A program made the translations under genes and the position numbers. The notes under the pieces are model-generated. The model worked only from the letters and a program-made list of their open reading frames with translations, did not search any database and was not told the DNA's origin. A stretch of 64,000 nt of DNA from Halobacterium sp. KA-4 (GTDB lineage Archaea; Halobacteriota; Halobacteria; Halobacteriales; Halobacteriaceae), in assembly GCF_021028995.1 (NCBI RefSeq), contig NZ_JAJJZG010000001.1, positions 186,001 through 250,000 of the forward strand, given 5' to 3'. Below are positions 1-9,272 of this stretch, one piece after another (the stretch's first letter is position 1; each line of letters opens with the position of its first letter).

Positions 1-2846
1 AGGAGTACGAGAGCTACGCGAAGGCCGCCGAACTCGAGGAGAAGCGCGACGACCTCGATGCCACGCGCACGGACATCAGTGAGCGCGAGGACGAACTCGA
101 CGAACTTCAAGAGGAACTCGACGAGCGCCGCGGCGTCGTCCTCCGCTTGGAGGAGGACCTCGAGGACCTGAACGCGGAAATCGAGCGGAAGGGCGAGGAC
201 GAACAGCTCGCCATCAAGCGCGAGATGGAGGAAGTGAAAGGCGACATCTCGCGCCTCGAGGACAAGGTCGAGGCCGCCGAAGAGCGCATCGAGGCCGCGG
301 AGAACGAGCGGCGGCAGTCGTTCGTGGAAATCGACCGCAAACAGGAGCAAATCGACGACCTGGAGGGCGACATCAAGGACCTGAAAGTCGAGAAGGCGTC
401 CGTGAAGGCGGACATCCAGCAGCGCGAGTCCGACCTCGCAGACGTCGAGGCGGAAATCGAGTCCGTGGATACGGCGTTCGACGAACTCAAAGCCGAACTC
501 GCCGAGAAGAAAGAGGAGTTGGAGGCCGCCAAGAGCGAGCGCAACGACCTCCAGCGCGAGCAGGACCGCCTGCTGGACGAGGCCAAGCGCCGCTCGGAGG
601 CCGTCGACGAGGCCAAGTCCGACCTCGAGGACGCCCGCGAGCGCCTCCCCGAATTGGACGCGGTGCTGGACGACCTCGAGGACGAACTCGCGAAGGCGAA
701 GCGCAACCGCGAGCAAATCGTGGAGGTCGTCGAGGACCTCAAGCAGGAGAAGCGGGAGCGCCAGGACGACCTCGAGGACGTCGAGGACGACCTCTCCGCG
801 GCACAGGAGGAGTACGCGCGCCTCGAAGCGCAGGCCGACCAGTCCGGGGACAGCTCGTACGGGAAGGCCGTCACGACGATTCTGAACAGCGACGTCGAGG
901 GCGTCCACGGCACGGTCGGGCAACTCGGCGGCGTCAGCGAGCAGTACGCGACCGCCTGTGAGACGGCGGCTGGCGGCCGACTGGCGAACGTGGTCGTGGA
1001 CGACGACGGCACGGGCCAGCGCTGCATCGAGTACCTCAAGCAGCGCAACGCCGGCCGCGCGACGATGCTCCCCATCACGAAGATGCGCCACCGCTCGCTC
1101 CCCAGCACGCCGGAGATGCCGGGCGTGGTGGACTTCGCGTACAACCTCGTGGACTTCGACGAGCAGTACGAGCCCATCTTCTCGTACGTGCTCGGGGACA
1201 CGCTCGTCGTGGAGAACATGGAGACCGCGCGCGACCTGATGGGCGACTTCCGGCTCGTGACGCTCTCGGGCGAACTCGTGGAGAAGTCCGGCGCGATGAC
1301 CGGCGGGTCGCGCTCCGGCTCCCGGTACTCGTTCTCGAAGTCCGGCAAAGGCCAACTCGAACGGGTCGCCGAGCGCATCCAGCGCCTCGAGGACGAGCGC
1401 GCCGAGATTCGGGAGGACGTCCGCGAAATCGACGACCGCCTGGAGGACGCCCGGGACCGCCGGCAGGACGCTACCGACCAGGTGCGCTCGCTCCAGAACG
1501 ACGTCGAAGATGCCGAGAGCGAACGCGAGGACGTCGAAGAGAGAATCGACGTCCTCGAGGCGAAAATCGAGGAGTTGCAGGGCGAGCGCGAGGACGTCGA
1601 CGAGGAGATGCAGGAAATTGAGGCCGACATCTCCGCGAAGCAGGACGAGCTCGCGGCCTTAGAGGACGACATCGCGGAGTTGGAGAGCGATCTCGCGGAC
1701 TCGAAGATTCCCGAGCTCACCTCGCAGAAGGAGGACATCGAGGCGGACATCGCGGACCTCGAGTCGCGCGTGGACGACCTCAACGGCGAACTGAACAGCC
1801 TCCAATTGGAGAAGGAGTACGCCGAGGACGCCGTCGAGGACCTCCACGACGACATCGAGGAGGCGCAGAACGAGAAGGCCGAACAGGAGGAACGCATCGG
1901 CGACCTCCGGGAGCAAATCGAGGCCAAAGAGGAGACGCTCGCCGAGAAGGAGGAGGCCGTCGCCGAGTTGGAGGAGGAGTTAGCGGACCTCAAGAGCGAG
2001 CGCGAGGACCTCAAGGACGACCTCAAGGAGGCGAAGTCGGCCCGCGACGAGCAGGCCAACGAGGTCGAGAAGGTCGAGAACCGCCTAGAGAGCCTTCGAC
2101 GGGCGGAGTCGCGGCTCGCTGACGAAATCGACGACCTTGAAGAGGCCGTCGGCGACTACGACCCCGAGGAGATTCCGGACCTCGACGAGGTCGAGGAGAA
2201 CGTCGCGCGCCTCGAACGACAGATGGAGGCGCTCGAACCGGTGAACATGAAGGCTATCGAGGAGTACGACGACGTCGAAGCCGACCTCGACGACCTCGAA
2301 GCCAAGCGCGAGACGCTCGTGGAGGAGCGCGACGGCATCCAGGACCGCATCGACCAGTACGACGAGCAGAAGAAGTCGACGTTCATGGACGCCTTCGACG
2401 CCATCAACGACCAGTTCCAGCGCATCTTCTCGCGGCTCTCCGCGGGCACGGGCGAACTCGAACTGGAGAACCCCGAGGACCCCTTCGAGGGCGGGCTGAC
2501 GATGAAGGCTCAGCCCGCGGACAAGCCCGTGCAGCGCCTCGACGCGATGAGCGGCGGGGAGAAGTCGCTGACCGCGCTCGCGTTCATCTTCGGCATCCAG
2601 CGGCACAACCCCGCGCCGTTCTACGCGCTCGACGAGGTGGACGCGTTCCTCGACGCCGTCAACGCCGACCGCGTCGGCGAACTCGTCGACGAACTCGCCG
2701 GGGACGCGCAGTTCGTCGTCGTCAGCCACCGCTCGGCGATGCTGGACCGCTCCGAGCGCGCCATCGGCGTCACGATGCAGGAGGACAACCGCAGCATCGT
2801 CACGGGTATCGACCTCTCCGCGCCGGGGGCGACAGCGAATGACTAG
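1..2846 (+). CDS. smc: Chromosome segregation protein SMC (5' partial)
   Basis: SMC is the ATPase of the condensin-like complex that organises and segregates the chromosome. The window opens inside the gene, in a frame whose first full codon is at 3, so the N-terminal Walker A head is missing. Visible in order are a Glu/Asp/Lys/Arg-rich coiled coil, a globular hinge at about nt 880-1300 (it carries GVHGTVGQLGGV and the AGRATMLPI segment), a second long coiled coil, and the C-terminal head with the ABC signature MSGGEKS (about 2548) and a Walker B/D-loop ALDEVDAFLD (about 2623). The stop overlaps the scpA start, so the two are co-transcribed and probably translationally coupled. The identity is very secure. 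Confidence 0.97.
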   Translation, partial: EYESYAKAAELEEKRDDLDATRTDISEREDELDELQEELDERRGVVLRLEEDLEDLNAEIERKGEDEQLAIKREMEEVKGDISRLEDKVEAAEERIEAAENERRQSFVEIDRKQEQIDDLEGDIKDLKVEKASVKADIQQRESDLADVEAEIESVDTAFDELKAELAEKKEELEAAKSERNDLQREQDRLLDEAKRRSEAVDEAKSDLEDARERLPELDAVLDDLEDELAKAKRNREQIVEVVEDLKQEKRERQDDLEDVEDDLSAAQEEYARLEAQADQSGDSSYGKAVTTILNSDVEGVHGTVGQLGGVSEQYATACETAAGGRLANVVVDDDGTGQRCIEYLKQRNAGRATMLPITKMRHRSLPSTPEMPGVVDFAYNLVDFDEQYEPIFSYVLGDTLVVENMETARDLMGDFRLVTLSGELVEKSGAMTGGSRSGSRYSFSKSGKGQLERVAERIQRLEDERAEIREDVREIDDRLEDARDRRQDATDQVRSLQNDVEDAESEREDVEERIDVLEAKIEELQGEREDVDEEMQEIEADISAKQDELAALEDDIAELESDLADSKIPELTSQKEDIEADIADLESRVDDLNGELNSLQLEKEYAEDAVEDLHDDIEEAQNEKAEQEERIGDLREQIEAKEETLAEKEEAVAELEEELADLKSEREDLKDDLKEAKSARDEQANEVEKVENRLESLRRAESRLADEIDDLEEAVGDYDPEEIPDLDEVEENVARLERQMEALEPVNMKAIEEYDDVEADLDDLEAKRETLVEERDGIQDRIDQYDEQKKSTFMDAFDAINDQFQRIFSRLSAGTGELELENPEDPFEGGLTMKAQPADKPVQRLDAMSGGEKSLTALAFIFGIQRHNPAPFYALDEVDAFLDAVNADRVGELVDELAGDAQFVVVSHRSAMLDRSERAIGVTMQEDNRSIVTGIDLSAPGATAND

Positions 2847-3891
2847 CGCGGACGAGCGGAGCGAGTCCGCGGAAAAGGCGAGCGACGACCGGCAGGAGCC
2901 GCGAACCGACGGCGGGTCCGACGACGTCCCGCTGGACATCACGGGCCACGAGGACCGGAAGGCCGAGCGGGAGTCCAGCGACGCCGAGCCGGACGGCGGA
3001 CTGACGACCGCGGACGCGCCCGGAGACGACACCGACGACACGCCCGACAGCGCCGCCGAGTTGATTGCACAGTCGCCGGCCGAACCAGAGGCGAACCCCG
3101 ACGACGAGGTCGAGCCCGTGGAGTTGCTCGTGCAGCTCGCGAAGAACGGCGAAATCGAGCCGTGGGACATCGACATCGTCGCGGTGACGGACAAATTCCT
3201 CGAGGCGCTCGACGAGGCCGACCTGCGGACGTCCGGGCGCGCGCTGTTCTACGCGAGCGTCCTCCTGCGGATGAAGAGTGACGTGATGCTCGACGACGGC
3301 GACGACGAACCCGAGGAGGAGGAAGTCGAGCGGCCCCCGTGGGAGGCGCCGCCCGCGGAGGCAGACGATGACGGTCGCCCGGCCTACGACCCCGTGGACG
3401 CGCTCGAATCCGAGATGGACCGCCGGCTGGAGCGCAAGCAGGCCCGCGGCAACCCGGAGACGCTGGACGAACTCGTGCGCGACCTCCGGGAGGCCGAGCG
3501 CGGGTCGTGGTGGAAAGAATCGCGGGAGTACGACACCAGCGACTCCCCGAAGGGGTTCCGGCGCGGCGTCCAGGAGTTAGATTACCACTCCGGAGACGAG
3601 TTCCGGATGGACGACGAGCCGACCGCCGAGGAGGCGCTCGGGAACGCCCACGAGGAGGACATCGAGGCGACCATCGCGGACGTCCGGACGGTGCTGGACG
3701 AGAAGTACGGCGGCGGCCGCACGGAAGTGCTCTACGAGGAGGTCGCGGACGCCGGCGAGTCGCGCGTGCAGACGTTCCTCGCGCTCCTGTTCCTCGCGCA
3801 CCGCGGCTCGGTTACGCTCGAACAGGACGACCTGTTCGGCGACCTCTGGGTCTGCGAGAACGCGGAGACGGAAGCGCCGACGCCGAACTAG
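2839..3891 (+). CDS. scpA: Segregation and condensation protein A (ScpA kleisin)
   Basis: ScpA is the kleisin that bridges the two SMC heads. The protein is 350 aa. The first 90 or so residues are a very acidic, low-complexity extension typical of halophile proteins. The conserved kleisin N-terminal domain begins near residue 92 (VELLVQLAKNGEIEPWDIDI), and the C-terminal winged helix is at about residues 270-345. The ATG lies inside the smc reading frame and the genes overlap by 8 nt, which supports a two-gene SMC-ScpA operon. The stop codon shares the palindrome CTAG with the stop of the convergent gene on the other strand. Confidence 0.93.
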   Translation: MTSADERSESAEKASDDRQEPRTDGGSDDVPLDITGHEDRKAERESSDAEPDGGLTTADAPGDDTDDTPDSAAELIAQSPAEPEANPDDEVEPVELLVQLAKNGEIEPWDIDIVAVTDKFLEALDEADLRTSGRALFYASVLLRMKSDVMLDDGDDEPEEEEVERPPWEAPPAEADDDGRPAYDPVDALESEMDRRLERKQARGNPETLDELVRDLREAERGSWWKESREYDTSDSPKGFRRGVQELDYHSGDEFRMDDEPTAEEALGNAHEEDIEATIADVRTVLDEKYGGGRTEVLYEEVADAGESRVQTFLALLFLAHRGSVTLEQDDLFGDLWVCENAETEAPTPN

Positions 3892-4595
3892 AACGCGAAC
3901 CAGTCGGTGACGCGGCCCGAATCGTGGAGCCGCCAGCGCTGGCGGACGGTTCCTTCTGCACCGGTTTCGACGGAGAGCGTCGCGTCGAACAGCGGCTCGA
4001 CCGTCGCGAGGAGCGCGTCGTCGGCGCTCGCGGAGACGTGGAAGTGGCCCATACCGTCCACACTGCGGACGGAACTCGTGAGGAGGTGGAGGAAGCGGAA
4101 CAGCCGCTCCTCGGAGACCTCGCCCGAGTGCACGGTGTCGAAGAACGGGTCGAGGCCGTCCACGCAGAGTCGGAGCTCGCTGGGGTTGTCGGCGGACTCG
4201 GCGACGCGGTCGAAGGCGTCGGTGACGGCGGTGGTGAGCGCCGCGAAGTCGGTGGGGTCGTCGACGCGCTCGTACCACTCGCCGAGCGGTGTCGGGAGGT
4301 CGCTCGTACCGGAGGACGCGGCGGCCGCCGAACGTGCGCCCGTCGCAGGCGTGGCGTCCACGACGCCGAGCGTCGAAGGGTCGGTGCGGCGCGGGCTATG
4401 ACGGTCCAGCACCGTCGAGACGTCCGACGACGTCTCGAGGAAGACGTGGCGGCGGTCGAGTTCGGGAGCACCGAGCAGACGCTCGCAGGCGGCGTCGCGG
4501 CCAGCGGCGTCGCTGACGACGAGAACGTTGCAGCCGTCGCGCTTCAGCGCCGCGAGCTCGGTCGAGAATGCTTCGGCGTCCGCGTGCTCCCCCAT
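3888..4595 (-). CDS. DUF7504-like protein, degenerate RecA/KaiC fold
   Basis: The protein is 235 aa. An N-terminal strand followed by a Gly/Ala loop (GCNVLVVSDAAGRDAACERL, residues 21-40) sits where a KaiC/RecA ATPase has its P-loop, but the GxxxxGK[ST] lysine and Ser/Thr are absent. A Walker-B-like stretch LRLCVDGLDPFF is at about residues 142-153. It resembles the haloarchaeal DUF7504 family of inactive RecA-like proteins; this family assignment is from memory of its look. A TATA-like box (atgtaaatacc on the minus strand, about 4618-4628) lies about 30 nt upstream of the ATG, so the transcript is probably leaderless. The function is unknown; lying beside smc-scpA does not prove a shared role. 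Confidence 0.6.
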   Translation of the reverse strand: MGEHADAEAFSTELAALKRDGCNVLVVSDAAGRDAACERLLGAPELDRRHVFLETSSDVSTVLDRHSPRRTDPSTLGVVDATPATGARSAAAASSGTSDLPTPLGEWYERVDDPTDFAALTTAVTDAFDRVAESADNPSELRLCVDGLDPFFDTVHSGEVSEERLFRFLHLLTSSVRSVDGMGHFHVSASADDALLATVEPLFDATLSVETGAEGTVRQRWRLHDSGRVTDWFAF

Positions 4596-4682
4596 AGTCG
4601 ACCTAACAAACGCGGGAATGGTATTTACATTTTGGGTCCGCGGCCGCGAATCTTACCGCGTTACCCGCCTCAGCGCCCGGCC

Positions 4683-5537
4683 TCAGAGGTAGTCGCCGAC
4701 GAGCGCGTCGACGCGCTCGCGGGTCTCCTCGGGGATGGCCTCGGTGGGCGTGTTGACGGTGCCGTCGAGGGCGTGCCCGCAGTCGCAGTCGCGCTCCTCG
4801 GGCAGCGTCTCGATGGCGTGCTCGACGGTGCGCTTGATGGCTTCCTCGTTGGCCGCGGCGTTCTCCAGCACCTCTTCGAGCGTGACCTCGCTGTCCGCCT
4901 TCCAGACGTCGTAGTCGGTGACGCCCGCGACGGTCGCGTAACACATCTCGGCTTCCCGCGCGAGCTTCGCCTCCGGGATGGCGGTCATGCCGACGAGGTC
5001 CCAGCCCTGGGCCTTGTAGAACTCAGACTCCGCGCGCGTCGAGTACTGCGGACCCTCGATACAGACGTACGTGCCGCCTTCTTGTGTCTCCGCGTCGGTC
5101 GCTTCCTCCGCGGACTCGTGGAGGTGTTCGACCATGTGCGGGCAGTACGGGTCCGCGAACGGCTGGTGGACGACGATGCCGTCGCCGAAGAACGTGGAGT
5201 CGCGGTGCTTCGTGCGGTCGAAAATCTGGTCCGGGACGACCAGCGTCTGCGGCGGCAGCTCCTCTTTGAGGCTGCCGACGGCGTTCGACGCGAGGATGCG
5301 TTCGACGCCGAGCTGCTTGAGCGCGTAGATGTTCGCCTTGTACGGGAGGTTCGTCGGCGAGCGCTGGTGGTCGGGGCCGTGGCGCGGCAGGAACGCGACT
5401 TCCGTCCCCGTGTCGCCGAACTCGCCGACGGTGACGGGCGCGCTCGGGTCGCCGTACGGCGTCGTCACGTCCTCCTCGCGGACGTCGTTCAGCGGGAGCG
5501 CTTCGTAGATGCCGGAACCGCCGATGAAGCCAATCAT
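4683..5537 (-). CDS. mtnP: S-methyl-5'-thioadenosine phosphorylase
   Basis: The enzyme phosphorolyses 5'-methylthioadenosine to adenine and methylthioribose-1-phosphate, salvaging the by-product of polyamine and related SAM chemistry. The 284 aa length fits the family. The N-terminus IGFIGGSGIYEA carries the phosphate-binding Gly-Gly-Ser loop, FLPRHGPDHQRSPTNLPY is the classic phosphate/ribose motif, and the C-terminal domain has the VGMTAIPEAKLAREAEMCYA purine-binding motif. Two Cys close together near the C-terminus (CDCGH) may form a disulfide. It lies 45 nt downstream of a phosphoribosyltransferase on the same strand, which suggests linked purine-base salvage. A TATA-like box (gtttagg on the minus strand) lies about 30 nt upstream. 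Confidence 0.93.
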   Translation of the reverse strand: MIGFIGGSGIYEALPLNDVREEDVTTPYGDPSAPVTVGEFGDTGTEVAFLPRHGPDHQRSPTNLPYKANIYALKQLGVERILASNAVGSLKEELPPQTLVVPDQIFDRTKHRDSTFFGDGIVVHQPFADPYCPHMVEHLHESAEEATDAETQEGGTYVCIEGPQYSTRAESEFYKAQGWDLVGMTAIPEAKLAREAEMCYATVAGVTDYDVWKADSEVTLEEVLENAAANEEAIKRTVEHAIETLPEERDCDCGHALDGTVNTPTEAIPEETRERVDALVGDYL

Positions 5538-5582
5538 GAGACGACGTGGGCGGCGGACGCACCTAAACGAAACGATGCCGGC

Positions 5583-6284
5583 TCAGGCGTCGACGCGGAG
5601 CTTCCACTCCTCGGGGCCGGCCTTCACGAGCACGTCGCGGCGTACCATCTCCTCCAGCACTTCGTCGAGGCGGTCGGGCTGGGCGATTTCCATCTCGATG
5701 CGTTCGACGTCGTGGTACGACGCGAGGAGGTTCTGGATGCCCTCGCGCGTGTAGGGACCGTCGCCGTCCTTCTCCATGACGCCGGAGATGAGGTCGATCA
5801 TGTCCTCGATGAAGTTCCAGGGGTAGACGACCCACGCCCACTCGTCGAGGTACTCGCCGACGTAGTCGGGGTCGTACTCGCTGGTGCCGAGCAACTGGAG
5901 GGTGGCGGTCCGAATCTCGTTGGCGTCCCGTTCGGCGACGTACTCGTGGGCGCGCTCGATGGAGCCGCCGGTGTCGGCGATGTCGTCGATGATGAGGACG
6001 TCTTTGTCCTCGACGGAGCCCTCCGGCATCGGGTACCGGACCTCGGGCTCGTCGGCCTTCTCGGCGGTGCCGACGTAGTGCTCCATCTTGAGACTCGTGA
6101 GGTCGTCGAGGCCGAGGAAGTCACAGAGACACCGGCCCGCGAACCAGCCGCCGCGGGCGAGCGCGACCACGACGTCGGGCTCGAACTCGGAGGTTTTGAC
6201 GTCGTCGCTGACGTCGCGGCAGAGACCGTAGATGTACTCCCAGTTGGTGATAGTACACTTGAACTCGTCCGGGAGGTCGCTCAT
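5583..6284 (-). CDS. Phosphoribosyltransferase family protein
   Basis: The type I PRTase fold is indicated by the PRPP-binding motif DVLIIDDIADTGGS in the middle of the protein and an upstream VVALARGGWFAG substrate loop. A C-terminal extension of about 90 residues looks like a winged-helix or dimerisation domain. The ATG at 6284 (MSDLPDEFKC) was preferred over one seven codons upstream because the TATA-like element around 6313-6320 then sits about 30 nt from it. The protein is 233 aa. Its base specificity cannot be read from sequence; the adjacent mtnP releases adenine, so an adenine or hypoxanthine/guanine salvage role is a reasonable inference. Confidence 0.85.
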   Translation of the reverse strand: MSDLPDEFKCTITNWEYIYGLCRDVSDDVKTSEFEPDVVVALARGGWFAGRCLCDFLGLDDLTSLKMEHYVGTAEKADEPEVRYPMPEGSVEDKDVLIIDDIADTGGSIERAHEYVAERDANEIRTATLQLLGTSEYDPDYVGEYLDEWAWVVYPWNFIEDMIDLISGVMEKDGDGPYTREGIQNLLASYHDVERIEMEIAQPDRLDEVLEEMVRRDVLVKAGPEEWKLRVDA

Positions 6285-6413
6285 TACGTATTGGCCCTCG
6301 GGCACCTCGCTACTTAACGGTTTACAGGTGCGCTCGGCCGCCTGAACGTGTCAGCGAGTCAGTCAGCGAGAACGCGGGAAACGTTCAAGCCGCGCGTGGT
6401 CGAAGCGGGCCAC

Positions 6414-7793
6414 GTGACCACGCCCTCCAACGACACGTCGACCAACCACAGTCGCCGTCGGGTCCTCCAGTCCGCGGCCGCAGTCGCGCTTGCCGGCCTC
6501 GCGGGCTGTTCGGGCGGCGACGGCGACGGAGCCACGACCGCGCCGACCCAGACGACGGCGGAGTCGACTACGACTACGCCGACGACCGTCAGCGACGCCG
6601 ACCAACGCGAGAAAGCAATCGAGTTCGTGCAGACGCTGGCGGCCGGCGAGTACGAGACGGCGTTCGGGATGCTCTCCGAGAACATTCGGAGCCAGTACTC
6701 CGCCGCGCGGTTGGAGACGGACTGGACGCAGACGACCGCCGACTACGGCCGCTTCGAGGGTATCTCGGGGACGACTCGAGAGCCGACGGGCGGCTACGAC
6801 GTGCTCGTCGTGCAGGCGCAGTTCGAGGCGGGCGTGCTCGGCGTGCAGTTGGCCTTCGAACAGGCGTCCATCGAGGGGCTGCAGTTCGTGCCGCTCCAGG
6901 GGGCGTACTCGCCGCCCACGTACGCCGACGAGTCCGCCTTCGAGGAGCGCGAACTGGCGCTCGACTCGCCGGCCTGCGACCTGGGTGCGACGCTGACAGT
7001 GCCGACCGACGGCGCGGACACCGGCGTCGTGCTCGTGCACGGCTCGGGACCGAACGACCGCGACGAGACCATCGGCCCGAACAAGCCGCTGAAGGACCTC
7101 GCGTGGGGGCTGGCGACCGAGGGCGTCGCCGTGCTGCGGTACGACAAGCGCACGTACGCCTGCGACGTGGCGACCGGTGACCTCGGGTTCGACGCGCTCG
7201 TCGCCGACGACGCGCTGACCGCGCTCGACCGCCTGCGCGCGGAGACGGACGTGAGCAATTCCGCGGTCGTCGGCCACAGCCTCGGCGGGTACGCCGCCCC
7301 CTACGTCGCCGAACGGGACGGCGACGCGGCCGCGTTCCTGCTCGCCGCGCCGTCGCGCCCGCTGTACGAACTCGTCCCCGACCAACTGCGCTACCTCGCC
7401 AACCTCGACGATACGGTGACCGATGCCGAACGCTCGCGCATCGAGGACGCGGAAGCGACCGCCGAACGGCTCGCGAACGGCAACTACGAGAGCGGCGGCT
7501 TCGCGTGGAGCGCGGACTTCTGGCGCGCGGTCGCGGAGTACGACCCCGTGGCGACTGCGACGTCGCTGGACGGCGAGGTGTACGCGCTACAGGGTGGCCG
7601 CGACTACCAGGTGAGTCCGACCGAGGACTTCCCCGCGTGGCAGGACGCGCTCAGCGAGTCCAACACGGCGCTGTACGACGACCTGAACCACCTGTTCGTG
7701 GCCGGCGCGGGCGACCCGAACCCGAACGAGTACTTCCGGGGCGGGAACGTCGCCGAAGCAGTCGTGACGGACCTCGCGGGCTGGCTCGGGTAG
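6414..7793 (+). CDS. Tat-exported lipoprotein, alpha/beta hydrolase with DUF3887-like domain
   Basis: The chosen GTG start gives a short n-region followed by SRRRVLQSAAAVALAGLAGC: a twin-arginine signal with a lipobox Cys, so the protein is probably anchored outside the cell by lipidation. Next comes a Thr-rich linker, a DUF3887-like domain (about residues 60-150, an NTF2-like fold) and an alpha/beta hydrolase domain with GHSLGG around the nucleophilic Ser and a C-terminal DLNHLF carrying the likely catalytic His. A GTG 22 codons upstream would also be in frame, but it puts an atypical long stretch before the Tat motif. The likely role is an extracellular esterase or peptidase of unknown substrate. 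Confidence 0.85.
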   Translation: MTTPSNDTSTNHSRRRVLQSAAAVALAGLAGCSGGDGDGATTAPTQTTAESTTTTPTTVSDADQREKAIEFVQTLAAGEYETAFGMLSENIRSQYSAARLETDWTQTTADYGRFEGISGTTREPTGGYDVLVVQAQFEAGVLGVQLAFEQASIEGLQFVPLQGAYSPPTYADESAFEERELALDSPACDLGATLTVPTDGADTGVVLVHGSGPNDRDETIGPNKPLKDLAWGLATEGVAVLRYDKRTYACDVATGDLGFDALVADDALTALDRLRAETDVSNSAVVGHSLGGYAAPYVAERDGDAAAFLLAAPSRPLYELVPDQLRYLANLDDTVTDAERSRIEDAEATAERLANGNYESGGFAWSADFWRAVAEYDPVATATSLDGEVYALQGGRDYQVSPTEDFPAWQDALSESNTALYDDLNHLFVAGAGDPNPNEYFRGGNVAEAVVTDLAGWLG

Positions 7794-7835
7794 GGAAGGA
7801 AAACACGCAACACGCGGGAGCGAGAAGCCGCGTCC

Positions 7836-8744
7836 ATGACAGCGACGCGAGCGCTCCTCGTGGACGCGTTCACCGACGAGCCGTGCGCGGGGAACGCGGC
7901 TGGCGTGGTGCCGGACGCCGACGACCTGACGGAGGGACAGATGCAGGCCATCGCCGCCGAACTCGGCGCGAGCGAGACGGCGTTCGTCCGCGAGAGCGAC
8001 GACGCCGACCGCCGGATTCGGTACTTCACGCCGACGACCGAAGTGGACCTCTGCGGGCACGCGACCATCGCGAGCCACGCGCACCTGTTCGCGGACGGTG
8101 CCATCGAGGCGGGCGAGCACACGCTGGAGACGAACGTCGGCGTGCTCGACGTCGACGTCGAGGACGACGGCACGGTGTGGATGACGCAGAACCCACCCGA
8201 AATCCGGGAAGTGGACGTGACCTACGAGCGTGTCGCGGCTGCGACGGGGCTGGACGAGGAGTCGCTCCGGGGCGCCAGCGACGACCTGCCGCTGGCGGTG
8301 GCCTCGACGGGACTGCCGTTCCTCGTCGCGCCCGTGACGTACCTCTCGGACCTGGGCGACGCGAGTCCGGACTTCGACGCAATCGAGGCGCTCGCCGACG
8401 AGGTGGGCGCGGCTGGCGTGTACGCGTTCTCGTTCGACGCACTGGCCAGCGCGTCGACGCTCCACGGGCGTGCGTGGGTGCCGGGCGTGGGCATCGACGA
8501 GGACCCCGTGACGGGGACGGCCAGCGGCGCGACGGGCGCGTACCTCGAGCACTACGCGGCGTTCGGCGGCGACGTCGCGGAGGAGATGGTCTTCGAGCAG
8601 GGGCACTTCGTCGACCGGCCGGGCCGCGTCCGGGTGCGCGTGCAGGACGGCGGCGCGCCGAAAGTCGGCGGAACGGCCGTCGAGACGCTCGACGGCGACC
8701 TACAGGTGCCGCCGGCCGAGACCGACGACATCCTCGAAGCCTAG
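7836..8744 (+). CDS. PhzF family isomerase/epimerase
   Basis: The protein is 302 aa, the normal PhzF length. It has the N-terminal VDAFTDEPCAGNAAGVV motif, the catalytic Glu in GASETAFV, the DLCGHATIASAH-type loop (residues about 70-80) and the second-half mirror motif GIDEDPVTGTASG, i.e. both halves of the diaminopimelate-epimerase-like pseudo-dimer. PhzF proteins catalyse isomerisations such as the phenazine step, but most archaeal members are uncharacterised and no phenazine genes are nearby, so the substrate is unknown. The stop codon shares CTAG with the stop of the convergent gene. Confidence 0.92.
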   Translation: MTATRALLVDAFTDEPCAGNAAGVVPDADDLTEGQMQAIAAELGASETAFVRESDDADRRIRYFTPTTEVDLCGHATIASHAHLFADGAIEAGEHTLETNVGVLDVDVEDDGTVWMTQNPPEIREVDVTYERVAAATGLDEESLRGASDDLPLAVASTGLPFLVAPVTYLSDLGDASPDFDAIEALADEVGAAGVYAFSFDALASASTLHGRAWVPGVGIDEDPVTGTASGATGAYLEHYAAFGGDVAEEMVFEQGHFVDRPGRVRVRVQDGGAPKVGGTAVETLDGDLQVPPAETDDILEA

Positions 8745-9178
8745 TCCTTGGAGTTCGGCGCGTCGCCGAATTCGAACGCGTCGTCCTCCTTGAGTTTACG
8801 GAGTTCCCGGTTCACCGACTGGAGGTCGTTCTGCATGTCCGCGAGCCGGTCGTCGAGCACGCTGACGATGTCGCTTTTGACGTGCTGAGTGTCGAAGGTG
8901 TCCGAGAGCGCGTCCTCGTTGGCGGCGGTGAACGTCTTGTACAGCGACCACGCCTTCCCGAAGCGGTAGACGAGCAGGCCCGCGACGGCGAGCGCGATGC
9001 CGGGCGCGGCGGCCGACAGCGCTTGCCCCGTCGCCGAGGAGTCCGCCGAGAGGATGTCCCACGCTTCGAGCCCGCCGAGCGCGACGCCGCCGCCGACCAG
9101 CGCGAGGCCAACGACCGCGAACGCGGACGTGAACAGGAAGTACTTGCCAGCGTGAACGGCTGCGCGTTTCGCGTCCAT
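8741..9178 (-). CDS. Two-helix membrane protein with C-terminal coiled coil
   Basis: The protein is 145 aa. Two hydrophobic segments are at about residues 12-36 and 52-72. A charged C-terminal tail with heptad-like spacing (VLDDRLADMQNDLQSVNREL) looks like a coiled coil. I do not recognise a named family. A minus-strand TATA-like box (gattttagc, about 9203-9211) lies about 28 nt before the ATG. The gene is divergent from ppsA; the TrmB-like site at 9273-9288 lies upstream of both. Confidence 0.75.
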   Translation of the reverse strand: MDAKRAAVHAGKYFLFTSAFAVVGLALVGGGVALGGLEAWDILSADSSATGQALSAAAPGIALAVAGLLVYRFGKAWSLYKTFTAANEDALSDTFDTQHVKSDIVSVLDDRLADMQNDLQSVNRELRKLKEDDAFEFGDAPNSKD

Positions 9179-9272
9179 GCCCGAGTGGTGACGAGCCGCC
9201 GGCTAAAATCCTCCGCTGGCGGTTGCGAGGCGAGCGCAGTCGGCGGCGACCACGCCTCGAACGGACAATCAG

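Noticed and set aside
3507-6317. A 936-codon reading frame on the plus strand
   Set aside because: It overlaps scpA and runs antisense to DUF7504, mtnP and the PRTase gene, all with clear family motifs. Its Arg/Val/Gly-rich product is the usual shadow in GC-rich DNA.
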